Of a stretch of DNA of 64,000 nucleotides, positions 56,011-64,000 are shown in pieces; position 1 is the stretch's first letter; every line of letters begins with the position of its first letter. The notes below the pieces were generated by a model that saw nothing but the letters and a program-made list of their open reading frames with translations, was not told the origin of the DNA and made no database searches. The stretch is from Poriferisocius sp965200775 (GTDB lineage Bacteria; Actinomycetota; Acidimicrobiia; Acidimicrobiales; Bin134), in NCBI GenBank assembly GCA_965200775.1, contig OZ241383.1, forward strand, positions 1,860,001-1,924,000, in the 5' to 3' direction. A program made the position numbers and the translations under genes.

Positions 56011-57422
56011 GGAAGGGCGTCGGCGACCACGGTGTCGGCGAAGAAATCGGGATTGCCGGCAGCCCAGAGCGAAAACGGATGGTCGAAGGTGAAGGCCCGG
56101 AAGTCGGCTTCGCTCAGAATGCCGTCGTCCACCAGCTCGTAGGCCTCGGTTAGGACATCTCGCACGTCGGGCACATCCCAGTGGCCGATGTCGGAGGCGA
56201 ACACCCCCTTCACGACCCGACTTTCCGGGGTCACCGTGCGGTCGAAGCCGATGACGGTCATGGGGTCGTCGGCTTCGCAACCGAAGTGGAATCGGTCCCA
56301 GATAGCCAGGATGTCGTCAACGCCGGCCACCCCGCTGAGGGCGAACTCGTCGATGGTCGCCGGGTCCTCATCGGGTTCGCTCAGCATGTGAAGGGCCTCG
56401 CCCAACCGTGGCCGGTGCTCGTGGGAGGAAGAGGGGGCGTAGGCGTCGAACAGCCGACCCAGCTCGTCCATGTCGATGGCCGACGGGTCGTAGAGGCCGA
56501 TGGCGTCACGGTTGCGCTTCTCCCAATGGCCGATCACGTCGCTCAGAAGATTCACCCCCCAGGCCACGCCGCCTTCCAGGAAAGCCCACCGCAGCTCGGG
56601 GAATCGGTGGGCTACACCTCCCATGAACACCGCCCGACAAAGAGCCTCCCCTGCGGCGGCGAAGTTGCCGAGGTGGTTGTACACGTAGTTGGTTTCCGAG
56701 GTGCGGCTGCCCCACCCCATCCCGGTGGAGTGGAAAGTGGGCGACACACCCAGCTCGGTACACCGTTGCCACACCGGGTCGTAGTCGTGGGCCGAGTCCA
56801 TGGCCAGCGTGTCGATTCGGCGAGCGTGGCGATGGCTGATGGCAGGATCCACCGGACGGGCCACCAGACCGGTGAGCATGGCCGGTCGCATCCCCAGCTC
56901 TCCCACTGCGAAGTCGAGCTCGGCTATGGCCTCGTCCGGGGTGAACATGGGGATGATGGCCACCGGCATGAGGCGGTCCCGGTAGGGCTCGAAGGCCTGG
57001 TGGTAGTACAGGTTGAACGCCCGAACCGCTCCGAGGCGTAGCTCCTGGTCCTCGAGGCCCATGCAGGCCAGCCCATAGGTGGGGTAGAGGACGGCGAAGT
57101 CGATACCGATCTCGTCGAGCCGGTCGTAGAGCAGCCTGGGGAACAGAGCGGTCGCCCGATCGAGGGTGTTGCGGGACGGCAGCCCCCACCAGGCCGAGCG
57201 CATCAGGCCGGCGGCCCGGCGTTGTTCCAGGGTCAGGTCGATGGACTTGCGGGCGCCGTATTCCACCACCTTGAACTTGTCCACCAGCTTCGGCCCGCCC
57301 ACCGAGGCCAGCAGGTCGTGGACCGCGGGCAGAAACTCGATGAGATGACCGTCGGAATCGATGATCGGGTGGTTGATGGCGTCACGAATGCGACGCACCT
57401 CGGTGCTGGGCTCAAAGCTCAT
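56007..57422 (-). CDS. Amidohydrolase-2 family metal-dependent hydrolase (third member)
   Basis: 471 residues, more distant from the two paralogues at 13597 and 29306. Metal motif IIDSDGHLIEF near residue 20, FHSTGMGWG with a barrel His near 230, and ASDIGHWDVPDVRD near 430 with the final Asp. The family includes decarboxylases acting on aromatic or unsaturated acids through a divalent metal. ATG 57422; no obvious RBS. Its stop overlaps the CoxL-like start by 4 bp, so the two enzymes are probably made in equal amounts for sequential steps. Confidence 0.85.
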   Translation of the reverse strand: MSFEPSTEVRRIRDAINHPIIDSDGHLIEFLPAVHDLLASVGGPKLVDKFKVVEYGARKSIDLTLEQRRAAGLMRSAWWGLPSRNTLDRATALFPRLLYDRLDEIGIDFAVLYPTYGLACMGLEDQELRLGAVRAFNLYYHQAFEPYRDRLMPVAIIPMFTPDEAIAELDFAVGELGMRPAMLTGLVARPVDPAISHRHARRIDTLAMDSAHDYDPVWQRCTELGVSPTFHSTGMGWGSRTSETNYVYNHLGNFAAAGEALCRAVFMGGVAHRFPELRWAFLEGGVAWGVNLLSDVIGHWEKRNRDAIGLYDPSAIDMDELGRLFDAYAPSSSHEHRPRLGEALHMLSEPDEDPATIDEFALSGVAGVDDILAIWDRFHFGCEADDPMTVIGFDRTVTPESRVVKGVFASDIGHWDVPDVRDVLTEAYELVDDGILSEADFRAFTFDHPFSLWAAGNPDFFADTVVADALP

Positions 57423-57491
57423 GGTGTCCTCCCCGGCGTTGTGCCCTCAGACTACGGCCCCGCTTCCGACCCGCTCACTACTCTGGGCCGG

Positions 57492-57533
57492 CCCCACACC
57501 TCAGCCGCCCAGCGGCCTGGGCTGAGTGTGGGG
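57492..57533. promoter_or_regulatory. Palindrome in the divergent intergenic region, possible operator
   Basis: CCCCACAC (57492-57499) pairs with GTGTGGGG (57526-57533), and the inner TCAGCC with GGCTGA, with one bulged C. It lies between divergent genes at 57422 and 57562 and just upstream of the TACACT hexamer at 57548, covering the expected -35 area. Confidence 0.45.
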
Positions 57534-57547
57534 TGGGGAAGCAGGCG

Positions 57548-57553
57548 TACACT
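57548..57553 (+). promoter_or_regulatory. -10-like hexamer TACACT before the KAS III-like fusion gene
   Basis: TACACT, 8 nt before ATG 57562. Confidence 0.35.
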
Positions 57554-57561
57554 GCGGGCGT

Positions 57562-59001
57562 ATGCGGGGAATCATCAGCTTCGGGGGCTACGTGCCGTAC
57601 CGGAGGCTGGACCGGTCGGCGATCGCTGCGGTGATGGGCCGGGGCGGGGGCCGGGGCGTGAGAGCTGTGGCCTCCTACGACGAGGACACCACAACAATGG
57701 GGGTGGAAGCGGCTCGGCTGGCTCTGCGTTCGAGTTCCGGTATAGGTGACGGGGACGATGGCGGCCCGGCACTACGGGCGCTGTGGTTCGCAACCGCCGA
57801 CCCTGCCTATCTGGAGAAGACCAACGCCACTGCCATTCATGCCGCGCTGCGGTTGAGCCCGTCAACAGCGGCGCTGGATTTCGGCGGCGCGGTGCGCTCG
57901 GGCATCGGGGCGCTGCGCACAGCGCTGGAAGCCGGAGGTCCGACTTTGGTGGTGGCCTCGGACGTGCGAGGCGGATTGCCCACAAGCGCCGACGAGGCCC
58001 AGGGAGGCGACGGGGCAGCGGCGTTTGTGGTGGGTGACGAGTCCGGGGGGACGGTGATCGCCGAGCTGCTGGGTACGGCGTCGGCCACAGAGGAGTTTGT
58101 CGACCGGTGGCGGTCGCCGGGCGATCCCAGCTCTCGCCAGTGGGAGGAGCGCTTCGGGGAGACCCGCTACGGGCCGCTGGCCGACCGGGCCTGGAGCGAA
58201 GCGCTGGAGGCAGCGGGACAACGCCCCGAGGACATAGACGTGGCCGTGGTTACCGGGGTTCATTCTCGGGCCGTCCACCGGGTGGCGGGCCGGCTGGGGG
58301 TTGGCCGGGTGGCCGACGATCTTTCCTCTGTGGTGGGCAACACCGGAACGGCCCATCCCGGCCTGCTCCTCACCGCCGAGTTGGAGAGGGCCGAGCCGGG
58401 CCAGACCATTGCCGTTGTGGTGTTGGCCGACGGGGTGGAAGTGCTGATCCTGCGGACCACCGAGGCGTTGGCTCGCTACCGGGCAGCCCGTCCCGTGGCC
58501 GATCAGGTGGCCACCGGGGGCGAGGTGGATTACGCCACCTTCCTTCAGTGGCGAAACATGGTCCAAGTGCAGCCTCCCAACCGGCCCGAGCCTTCCCGCC
58601 CTTCGTCGTCGGCAGCGGCCCGGGCCCAGGACTGGAAGTACGGGTTCGTGGGCAGCCGGGGAACCGAGAGCGGGATGGTGCATCTGCCCCCGTCCCGTGT
58701 GTCGATCCGGGCCGAGGACGGGTTGGACGCCATGTCGCCGGCTCCGATGGCCGATACCGAGGCCACCGTCGTCACTTTCACAGTCGACCGACTGGTGTAC
58801 TCGGTGAGCCCCCCGGTGGTGTTCGCCGTGGTGGACTTCGACGGGGGAGGGCGGTTGCCGGCGGAGCTGACCGACGTCGATCCCGAGTCGGTTCGCATCG
58901 GCCGGCGGGTGGAGATGACCTTCCGGCGGTTGTACGAGGCCGAGGGAATAATCAACTACTTCTGGAAAGCCCGGCCAGTGAGGAGGCGTTCGGATGGCTA
59001 G
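57562..59001 (+). CDS. KAS III/HMG-CoA synthase-like domain fused to a DUF35-type OB fold
   Basis: 479 residues. Residues 1-300 are a thiolase-fold protein with GGYVPYRRLDRSAIAAVMG, typical of HMG-CoA synthase-like proteins; the nucleophilic Cys position is replaced (ALDFGGAVRSGIGAL), so it is unlikely to condense by the standard route. A linker rich in Pro/Ser leads to an OB-fold with strands such as GGRLPAELTDVDPESVRIG and VEMTFRRLYEAEGIINYFWK; the zinc ribbon is absent. This resembles single-chain versions of the thiolase-DUF35 pair. ATG 57562 is given by TACACT. The stop overlaps the following thiolase start by 8 bp. Confidence 0.83.
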   Translation: MRGIISFGGYVPYRRLDRSAIAAVMGRGGGRGVRAVASYDEDTTTMGVEAARLALRSSSGIGDGDDGGPALRALWFATADPAYLEKTNATAIHAALRLSPSTAALDFGGAVRSGIGALRTALEAGGPTLVVASDVRGGLPTSADEAQGGDGAAAFVVGDESGGTVIAELLGTASATEEFVDRWRSPGDPSSRQWEERFGETRYGPLADRAWSEALEAAGQRPEDIDVAVVTGVHSRAVHRVAGRLGVGRVADDLSSVVGNTGTAHPGLLLTAELERAEPGQTIAVVVLADGVEVLILRTTEALARYRAARPVADQVATGGEVDYATFLQWRNMVQVQPPNRPEPSRPSSSAAARAQDWKYGFVGSRGTESGMVHLPPSRVSIRAEDGLDAMSPAPMADTEATVVTFTVDRLVYSVSPPVVFAVVDFDGGGRLPAELTDVDPESVRIGRRVEMTFRRLYEAEGIINYFWKARPVRRRSDG

Positions 59002-60190
59002 TCACGGCATCAAGGACCAGGTGGCCATTGTCGGGATGGGCTGCACCCCGTTCCTGGAGCACTGGGACAAGGGGGTTGACGACCTGCTCATCGACGCGGC
59101 CCAGGGGGCGTTCACCTCCGCTGGGGTGACCAAGGACGAGGTGGATGCGTTCTGGCTGGGCACGTCGGCCAGCGGGATGAGCGGTTTGACGCTGAGCCAG
59201 CCTCTGAAGTTGGAGGGGAAGCCGGTTACCCGGGTGGAGAACTATTGCGCTACCGGGTCGGAAGCGCTGCGCCAGGCGGCCTATGCCGTAGCCAGCGGGG
59301 CATACGACGTGGCCATGGCCATCGGGGTGGAGAAGGTCAAGGACTCCGGCTACCAGGGGTTGAACGCGGCACCAGCTCCCCACGACGGCACCAAACGCAA
59401 CCTGACCGCCGCTGCCATGTACAGCCTGGTCCTGCCTGCGTACTCCGCCCGTTACGGGGTGGACGAGGACGAGCTGCGGATGGTGATTGCCCGAATTGCC
59501 GAGAAGAACCACCGCAACGGGGCCCTCAACCCGCTGGCCCAGTTTCGCCGGGAGATGCCCGCGGAGAAGATATGCGAGATGGCCGCAGTGGCTGGGAGGT
59601 TGTCGGTTTTCGATTGCGCCGGGGTGGCCGACGGAGCCGCGGCCGCAGTGGTGGTGCGAGCGGCCGACGCCCACCGATACTGCGCGAACCCCCTTTACAT
59701 CAAGGCACTCTCGTTCGTTTCGGGCACCGGGGGCGGGCTCATAGATCCCGACTACGACTACACCACGTTTCCCGAGTGCGAGATGGCGGGAGCCGACGCC
59801 TATCGCCAGGCCGGTATCGACGATCCACGTTCGGTGCTGGCCATGGCCGAGGTTCACGACTGTTTCACCCCCACCGAGCTGGTGTTGATGGAAGACCTGG
59901 GGTTCAGCGAGCGGGGGACGGCCTGGAAGGAGGTGCTGGCCGGGACGTTCGAGCGTGACGGCGACATGCCGATCAACCCCGACGGCGGCCTCAAGGCGTT
60001 CGGGCATCCGGTGGGGGCATCGGGCCTGCGGATGCACTACGAGTGCTGGTTGCAGCTTCGGGGCGCGGCGGGCGACAACCGCCAGATCGCCCTGTCCCCC
60101 TCCCGGAACATGGGGCTGGTCCACAACCTCGGCGGCTACCCCGGCGAGATGGTGTCCTTCGTCTCCATCCTCGGCCCCGAACCAGGCTGA
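58994..60190 (+). CDS. SCP-x-type thiolase/acetyl-CoA acetyltransferase
   Basis: 398 residues with the full catalytic set: Cys in NYCATGSEALRQ near residue 85, His in VHDCFTPTEL context, and GHPVGASGLRMHYEC near 340. It should cleave a 3-oxoacyl-CoA or act as an acyl-transfer partner. ATG 58994 overlaps the preceding gene by 8 bp, implying a complex of the KAS-like/OB protein with the thiolase, comparable to the SCP-x-DUF35 complexes. A CCCGAA/TTCGGG short inverted repeat lies in the 63-bp gap downstream, before the convergent HIRAN gene. Confidence 0.9.
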   Translation: MASHGIKDQVAIVGMGCTPFLEHWDKGVDDLLIDAAQGAFTSAGVTKDEVDAFWLGTSASGMSGLTLSQPLKLEGKPVTRVENYCATGSEALRQAAYAVASGAYDVAMAIGVEKVKDSGYQGLNAAPAPHDGTKRNLTAAAMYSLVLPAYSARYGVDEDELRMVIARIAEKNHRNGALNPLAQFRREMPAEKICEMAAVAGRLSVFDCAGVADGAAAAVVVRAADAHRYCANPLYIKALSFVSGTGGGLIDPDYDYTTFPECEMAGADAYRQAGIDDPRSVLAMAEVHDCFTPTELVLMEDLGFSERGTAWKEVLAGTFERDGDMPINPDGGLKAFGHPVGASGLRMHYECWLQLRGAAGDNRQIALSPSRNMGLVHNLGGYPGEMVSFVSILGPEPG

Positions 60191-60253
60191 CCCCACCCTT
60201 CTCCCCGAACTTCGGGCGCCCAGATGCAGCAGCCTGCCCAAAGCAGGAATAAC

Positions 60254-60994
60254 TCAGGAGACGATGGGCTGAAATTCTGGGCCTGACAGCGGCTCGTAGC
60301 CGTCTGGCCAGGGCGCATTCAACCGACAGATGAGCCGCATGTACGGTGCAACCGTGGGATGGTTGACGTGCTCAGCAGTGATCTGGATGGAGTCGCTGCC
60401 GGTGAAGTCGCGGAGTTCGTGGATCGTGTCCACGAGGTAGTCGGGGACCCACCCCACCCTTGCCTGGTTGCGGGTGTTGATGAGGATGGCTCGGCTGTTC
60501 ACTTGGTTGCTTGGATCATCTTTCATGAGCAGCTTGTCTCCAGGCTTGAGTTCGCTGACTGCGTTGCCGGCTCCGTCAAGATGGCGAATCCCGCGAACGA
60601 AGAACAATGTGGTGAGCCGGCCGTCGTCAGCACGGCTTGGTGGGGCGAACACCTCAATGCGGTCGGTCATTTTGCGGCCTTCGTTGCGGGCCATGACCTC
60701 GAAAGGATCCGACTCTGTGGTGAGGCCCAGTGCCTCAACATATTCTGGGTAGTCCGAGCGCTGGCGAGGCATCTGCCGCTTGCGAAACACCGGGAAGAGT
60801 TCGTCTTCCTCGTAGATCCGATGCAAGTCCGGTAGACCCGGCAGCGGGGAGAATCCGTCCAGGTTCTCCGCAATTTTCAGGTAGGAGAACGAATATGCCT
60901 CTCCGGTGGCCGACGCACGTCGGGTCAAGAGGCCCACCGGGCTGATCAGGCCTTCCGGATGGCGCCAGGTTACGTACAGGCGGTATTCGGTCAT
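60254..60994 (-). CDS. HIRAN-domain protein paired with a HipA-like kinase
   Basis: 246 residues. The N-terminal ~120 residues form an unrecognised domain (YRLYVTWRHPEGLISPVG, SFSYLKIAENLDGF). The C-terminal part is HIRAN-like: DRIEVFAPPSRADDGRLTTL, LLMKDDPSNQVNSRAILI and RVGWVPDYLVDTIHEL. HIRAN domains bind DNA ends or single strands and occur with helicases and in bacterial two-gene systems. ATG 60994 is preferred, with AAGGTGGG upstream; ATG 61024 would start 9 nt after the kinase stop. It follows the kinase gene, as in a toxin-antitoxin-like operon. Confidence 0.75.
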   Translation of the reverse strand: MTEYRLYVTWRHPEGLISPVGLLTRRASATGEAYSFSYLKIAENLDGFSPLPGLPDLHRIYEEDELFPVFRKRQMPRQRSDYPEYVEALGLTTESDPFEVMARNEGRKMTDRIEVFAPPSRADDGRLTTLFFVRGIRHLDGAGNAVSELKPGDKLLMKDDPSNQVNSRAILINTRNQARVGWVPDYLVDTIHELRDFTGSDSIQITAEHVNHPTVAPYMRLICRLNAPWPDGYEPLSGPEFQPIVS

Positions 60995-61033
60995 GGAGTC
61001 CCACCTTACCGATAGGGATGACATATTCGTATT

Positions 61034-61975
61034 TCAGGATAGCTGGGCAAGGGAGGCCAGCCGCGACCAATTGTGCCTCATCATCCGCTCGGCAAACGTC
61101 CTTGCCGATACCGACATCCGCTCCTCAGGGACCGCCCAGATTGGGGCGATCAGATCATCAACGTGCCTTACCGACCCGAGCCAGTGGCCCAGGGCAGTTG
61201 AGTGGGCAAGCGCCAGGGCTTGACCCAACGCCTCGAATGGGTGCGGCCTGCCGGCAAACGTTGTCTTCGCTCGATCGGCGTAACCCTCGGGCGTCCGGTT
61301 CCGATCCCTGGATGCCAGGCGCCCTTCCTTGTCTTGGTCACTGAGTTGAAACCCCAGGCTGGAGGCATGGTCAAAAGTCGGGGACAAGCGGAGTTGAGGG
61401 TCAGGTTGGGTGGACTTGATCGCGCTCCAATTCTCCTCATGCCGGTCGGTGTTCCCAATCAGAGCGTCCAACGCCAGGTACCCGACGAATACCTCCCATG
61501 TGGACAGATCCTTGGCCATGGCTCGCGGGGGCCGGATGCCCTCGAGGGATTTGAAGACTGCTTCAACGGTATACAGCCCGCGGTTTTTTCGCGAGACCCT
61601 TATGCCTCGCTCCCCCATCAGTTCGTCGCCGTTGACAAGGCTTTCTTCCTCCCGGAGGACAGACTGGCAGATCGTTCCGAAGCGCTTGTTGCTGTCTGAG
61701 GTCTCGAACGCGAGTTCAACCGGTGCGGCAGGAATACCCAGAAGCTCGGCAATCCCATAGGCAATCCGTTCAGCCCAATCGTCGCCCTTGCGGTACTCCT
61801 GCTGACCGGCGGGACGGCTGGTAGTGGCGTACTTCATCAACCACCGGTCGCCGGTATCGGGCCTGCTCAGCCACCGTTTGGGCTTGGTACCCAGTTCCTC
61901 GACCTCTGCCCTGTCCCAGTCGCTGACGTCCACCTCATCGTACGGTTCAGAGTCTCCCATGATGATGCTGTTCAT
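61034..61975 (-). CDS. HipA/CtkA-like Ser/Thr kinase
   Basis: 313 residues of the HipA-like kinase fold without the N-terminal HipA domain: ATP-binding Lys in DRWLMKYATTS near 47, catalytic loop ALIGNTDRHEENWSAI near 175 (Asp and Asn present), and the metal Asp in LSPTFDHASSLGF near 200. Such kinases phosphorylate a host protein and act as growth inhibitors or in phage response. No HipB-like helix-turn-helix gene is present; the partner is the HIRAN protein. ATG 61975 has TAGCCT about 9 nt upstream. Base composition is somewhat lower in GC than the flanking catabolic genes. Confidence 0.8.
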   Translation of the reverse strand: MNSIIMGDSEPYDEVDVSDWDRAEVEELGTKPKRWLSRPDTGDRWLMKYATTSRPAGQQEYRKGDDWAERIAYGIAELLGIPAAPVELAFETSDSNKRFGTICQSVLREEESLVNGDELMGERGIRVSRKNRGLYTVEAVFKSLEGIRPPRAMAKDLSTWEVFVGYLALDALIGNTDRHEENWSAIKSTQPDPQLRLSPTFDHASSLGFQLSDQDKEGRLASRDRNRTPEGYADRAKTTFAGRPHPFEALGQALALAHSTALGHWLGSVRHVDDLIAPIWAVPEERMSVSARTFAERMMRHNWSRLASLAQLS

Positions 61976-62048
61976 CGGGAGGGAAGGCTAATCAGGTTGG
62001 GCTCCCATGCACTTTTGGCTGCTCTGGGCGGTGTGTACGGGCTAGGGA

Positions 62049-62906
62049 TCAGCGGTGGGGCCAGACCTGGGGGCAGCGGGGGTGGTCGACGGGGCTGCCT
62101 TCGGCGACTTCGTCGTGGTGGGGTTTACGCGGGGTTCCCCGCTTGAAGCGATAAACGGTGTCGTCGCCGCAGTAGCGCACGGAGATCGCCCGGCGCCACT
62201 GGTCGGTGATGTTGGCGTGGGCACCGTGGAGGGTCATGGCATGGTGAACGGCCACATCTCCGGGCTCCATGTCGAAGCTGACGAGGTGCTCATGGTCGTC
62301 CCGCTCGTAGTGCGGCACCTCCTCGCCATCGGTGTCAGGCATGGACAACTGGCTCACGAACCAGTTGGGCCGGAAGTCCCGCTGCCAGCGGTGCGACCCT
62401 CGCACATAGACGGTGGCACCGGTCTCCTTGTTGATGGGGTCGAGCGGGCACCAGGTGGTGCATACCTTGTCGCCTTCGAGTTGGAAGTAGGCCATGTCCT
62501 GGTGGATGGCGGTGGGTTCCTCGGTATGGGGTTCCTTCACCAGAACGCTGTCCTCGTAGAACCACAGATCCCGGCTCCGAAGCAGCTCGGCTGCGAGCTG
62601 GGGCAGGGCCGATTCAGTGGCGAAGCTCTCGAAAGCGGGATCGTCCCACCAGTGGTCGGTTCCGCTGCGGAACTGGCCCCTGGGAGCGCCCGCTCGGGCC
62701 GCTGTTGGGTCGTTCAGCAGCGTCCCCCCGCTAGCGGGCACCACCGCGGCGCCCAACTCGGTCATGTTGCTGGTGGACTCCCGGCCCAGCACCCGCTGCA
62801 CCGGTACGGCCATATCGGCCAAGACCTCATGGGAAAGCACCCCTCGAACAACCACCACCCCGTCACGCCAGAAGGCTTCGACCTGTTCCTCGGATACGAG
62901 CCGCAC
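62049..62906 (-). CDS. Phytanoyl-CoA dioxygenase (PhyH) family protein
   Basis: 285 residues. The Fe(II) site is TAIHQDMAYF (His-x-Asp, near residue 143) with the distal His in MTLHGAHANIT near 240 and an Arg in RRAISVRY for 2-oxoglutarate. It should hydroxylate a lipid-like or alkaloid-like substrate next to a carbonyl. GTG 62906 is chosen because TACCAT stands 8 nt upstream and the family N-terminus fits (LVSEEQVEAFWRDGVVVVRG); longer in-frame starts are rejected as shadow sequence. Convergence or operon with neighbours is not evident: 70 bp separate it from the SDR upstream. Confidence 0.88.
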   Translation of the reverse strand: MRLVSEEQVEAFWRDGVVVVRGVLSHEVLADMAVPVQRVLGRESTSNMTELGAAVVPASGGTLLNDPTAARAGAPRGQFRSGTDHWWDDPAFESFATESALPQLAAELLRSRDLWFYEDSVLVKEPHTEEPTAIHQDMAYFQLEGDKVCTTWCPLDPINKETGATVYVRGSHRWQRDFRPNWFVSQLSMPDTDGEEVPHYERDDHEHLVSFDMEPGDVAVHHAMTLHGAHANITDQWRRAISVRYCGDDTVYRFKRGTPRKPHHDEVAEGSPVDHPRCPQVWPHR

Positions 62907-62914
62907 GGCTGACG

Positions 62915-62920
62915 ATGGTA
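62915..62920 (-). promoter_or_regulatory. -10-like hexamer TACCAT before the PhyH gene
   Basis: TACCAT on the minus strand, 8 nt before GTG 62906; supports that start. Confidence 0.35.
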
Positions 62921-62976
62921 GCGATTCAGGGGCGGGAGGAGTAACGATCGAGAGAGCTTTCTCCCGGGTGCGCGAC

Positions 62977-63900
62977 CTACATGGCCTCCAGCCCGGCGGG
63001 CATACCCAGATGGACCAGGCTCTCGCTGGTGGAGCCGTGGGGCGTCCACTGGGTGGCCGACATGGCCCGGGCCATTCCCTCGGCGACCGACTCCATGGTC
63101 GAGTCGATCTCCTGGGCCGGGGAAGCGGCATAGACGATACGGGCGAACTGGCCCCCACCGGCGGTGAACGCCTCACCGGTTACTTCGCACGTTTCGCTCA
63201 CCAGGTGGGCCACGACCGGGGTCACCTTTCCGGCACCGAAATAGGTGCGTAGGTGTGTCTTGAACGGCGACTCGGGAAGCCCCTCGGTCAGGCGGGAGAT
63301 CGCCATCGGCAGCAGCAGGTTCACCCCGATGTTGTGGGCTCGTCCGAAGATGGCCTGAGTGCGGGTCAAGCCGAAAAGGCCCGACTTGGTGGCCGCGTAG
63401 GAAGCAGTGGGGTTTCCAAAGCAGGCAGGAGAGCCGGTGTTGACGATTCGCCCGTAGTTCTGCTCTACCAGGTGGGGCCACACCGCCTTGGCTGTGTTCA
63501 GGCAGCCGAGGAGGGTAACCCCCACATGGCGGTGCATGTCGTCGGCGTCGACTTCGGGGAAAAACGAAGCGCTGGCAAACCCGGCGTTGTTGATGAGGAT
63601 GTCGATACGCCCCCACGCCTCGAGGGCGCTGGCCACCATCTCGGTAGCGGTGGTGGGATCGCCCACATCACCGTGGTTGGAGATGGCCTCCCCACCGGAA
63701 TCTCGTATCCGTTGAGCGGCCTGTTCGGCGATGTCGGGGTTGACACCCTGCTCGGGCAGGCCCAGGGTGCCGCTGCCGAAGTCGTTGAGCACGATCCTGG
63801 CTCCACGTTCGGCCAGGTACTGAGCGTGGGCGAATCCCAAGCCGATCTCGTCGCCGGCACCCGTGATGAGGGCGACTCGGCCCTGAAACTCATTGGACAT
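62977..63900 (-). CDS. SDR-family dehydrogenase, multifunctional-enzyme-like
   Basis: 307 residues. The cofactor loop is TGAGDEIGLGFAHAQYLAER (Gly pattern present but with Asp-Glu inside), then NDFGSGTLG, which recalls the 3-hydroxyacyl-CoA dehydrogenase part of MFE-2, NNAG near 103, Ser in NTGSPACFG and YAATK as Tyr-x3-Lys. It probably oxidises a 3-hydroxyacyl-CoA or steroid alcohol. Residues 230-307 form a longer C-terminal tail than in minimal SDRs. ATG 63900; no clear RBS. It lies 17 nt after the stop of a gene running in from the right edge. Confidence 0.84.
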   Translation of the reverse strand: MSNEFQGRVALITGAGDEIGLGFAHAQYLAERGARIVLNDFGSGTLGLPEQGVNPDIAEQAAQRIRDSGGEAISNHGDVGDPTTATEMVASALEAWGRIDILINNAGFASASFFPEVDADDMHRHVGVTLLGCLNTAKAVWPHLVEQNYGRIVNTGSPACFGNPTASYAATKSGLFGLTRTQAIFGRAHNIGVNLLLPMAISRLTEGLPESPFKTHLRTYFGAGKVTPVVAHLVSETCEVTGEAFTAGGGQFARIVYAASPAQEIDSTMESVAEGMARAMSATQWTPHGSTSESLVHLGMPAGLEAM

Positions 63901-63917
63901 TGCTGCTCACTTTCCGA

Positions 63918-64000
63918 TCAGCCGGGAAGGCCCAACAACGGGGCGAGCGTTTCGAGTGTTCCGAGGCGGGGCCGGGCCTTGTCCACCGGGTCGAGCGGCT
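63918..64000 (-). CDS. 3' end of a gene cut by the window edge
   Basis: The minus-strand frame ending at TGA 63918-63920 reads DKARPRLGTLETLAPLLGLP with good codon use, the only open frame with natural composition. It belongs to a gene beginning beyond 64000. Too little is visible to name a family. Confidence 0.5.
   Translation of the reverse strand, partial: PLDPVDKARPRLGTLETLAPLLGLPG

Overview
The window is dense, high-GC DNA that reads like the chromosome of an actinobacterium. Class Acidimicrobiia is the best guess from gene content, but this is inference: there is no rRNA or tRNA to test it. Supporting signs are a likely F420-dependent luciferase-like oxidoreductase, many CaiB/BaiF CoA transferases, SCP-x-type thiolases paired with DUF35 Zn-ribbon/OB proteins, several TIM-barrel amidohydrolases, and many genes with a TANNNT-like -10 hexamer only 6-8 nt before the start codon, the layout of leaderless actinobacterial mRNAs.

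Most of the window is a catabolic and lipid-modification landscape. 1-14.9 kb holds a LivM-LivG transporter fusion (cut by the window edge), an acyl-CoA dehydrogenase-fold enzyme, a double-length CoA transferase, a beta-carbonic anhydrase, a Baeyer-Villiger monooxygenase, a P450, SDRs, a Fic protein, a nitroreductase, an alcohol dehydrogenase and an amidohydrolase. 21.5-32.2 kb holds a molybdopterin oxidoreductase-sulfatase-acyl-CoA ligase run, a TauD-type dioxygenase and an amidohydrolase translationally coupled to an acyl-CoA ligase. 34-46.8 kb holds an Ltp2/DUF35 pair, two secreted lipoproteins (polysaccharide deacetylase; class A beta-lactamase-like), a cyclase, a cupin, an acyltransferase, a CoxL-like hydroxylase, a VOC protein and an MFS exporter. 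46.8-64 kb holds cysS, a phosphotransferase, an S9 peptidase, an LLM oxidoreductase, another CoA transferase, a second CoxL-like protein, a third amidohydrolase, a KAS III-like/OB fusion with a thiolase, PhyH and an SDR. Together they suggest oxidation, CoA activation and beta-oxidation or retro-aldol shortening of large hydrophobic substrates such as sterols, terpenoids or aromatics; the substrate is not identifiable.

Into this background are set conflict genes that are partly more AT-rich: a type ISP restriction-modification locus (14.9-20.6 kb) followed by a broken membrane-protein gene, a lone OLD-family ATPase/TOPRIM nuclease (32.2-33.9 kb), and a HipA-like kinase with a HIRAN protein (60.3-62.0 kb).

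The most unusual object is the type ISP locus. The conserved C-terminal part of the enzyme is encoded upstream of the nuclease-helicase-methyltransferase gene and is interrupted by an 18-G tract, one base away from being in frame. The main gene runs through a (GA)15 tract into a module of about 38 residues. Four more divergent versions of that module follow, in different reading frames, with a 15-C tract in the middle. All three frames after the GA tract are open, leading to module A, module B or the C tract; all three frames after the C tract are open, leading to module C, D or E; every path meets a stop just after its module. This looks like a two-step, slippage-driven selector of alternative C-termini plus an on/off switch on the partner subunit. 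It is read directly from the sequence; function is inference, and sequencing error in the tracts must be excluded.
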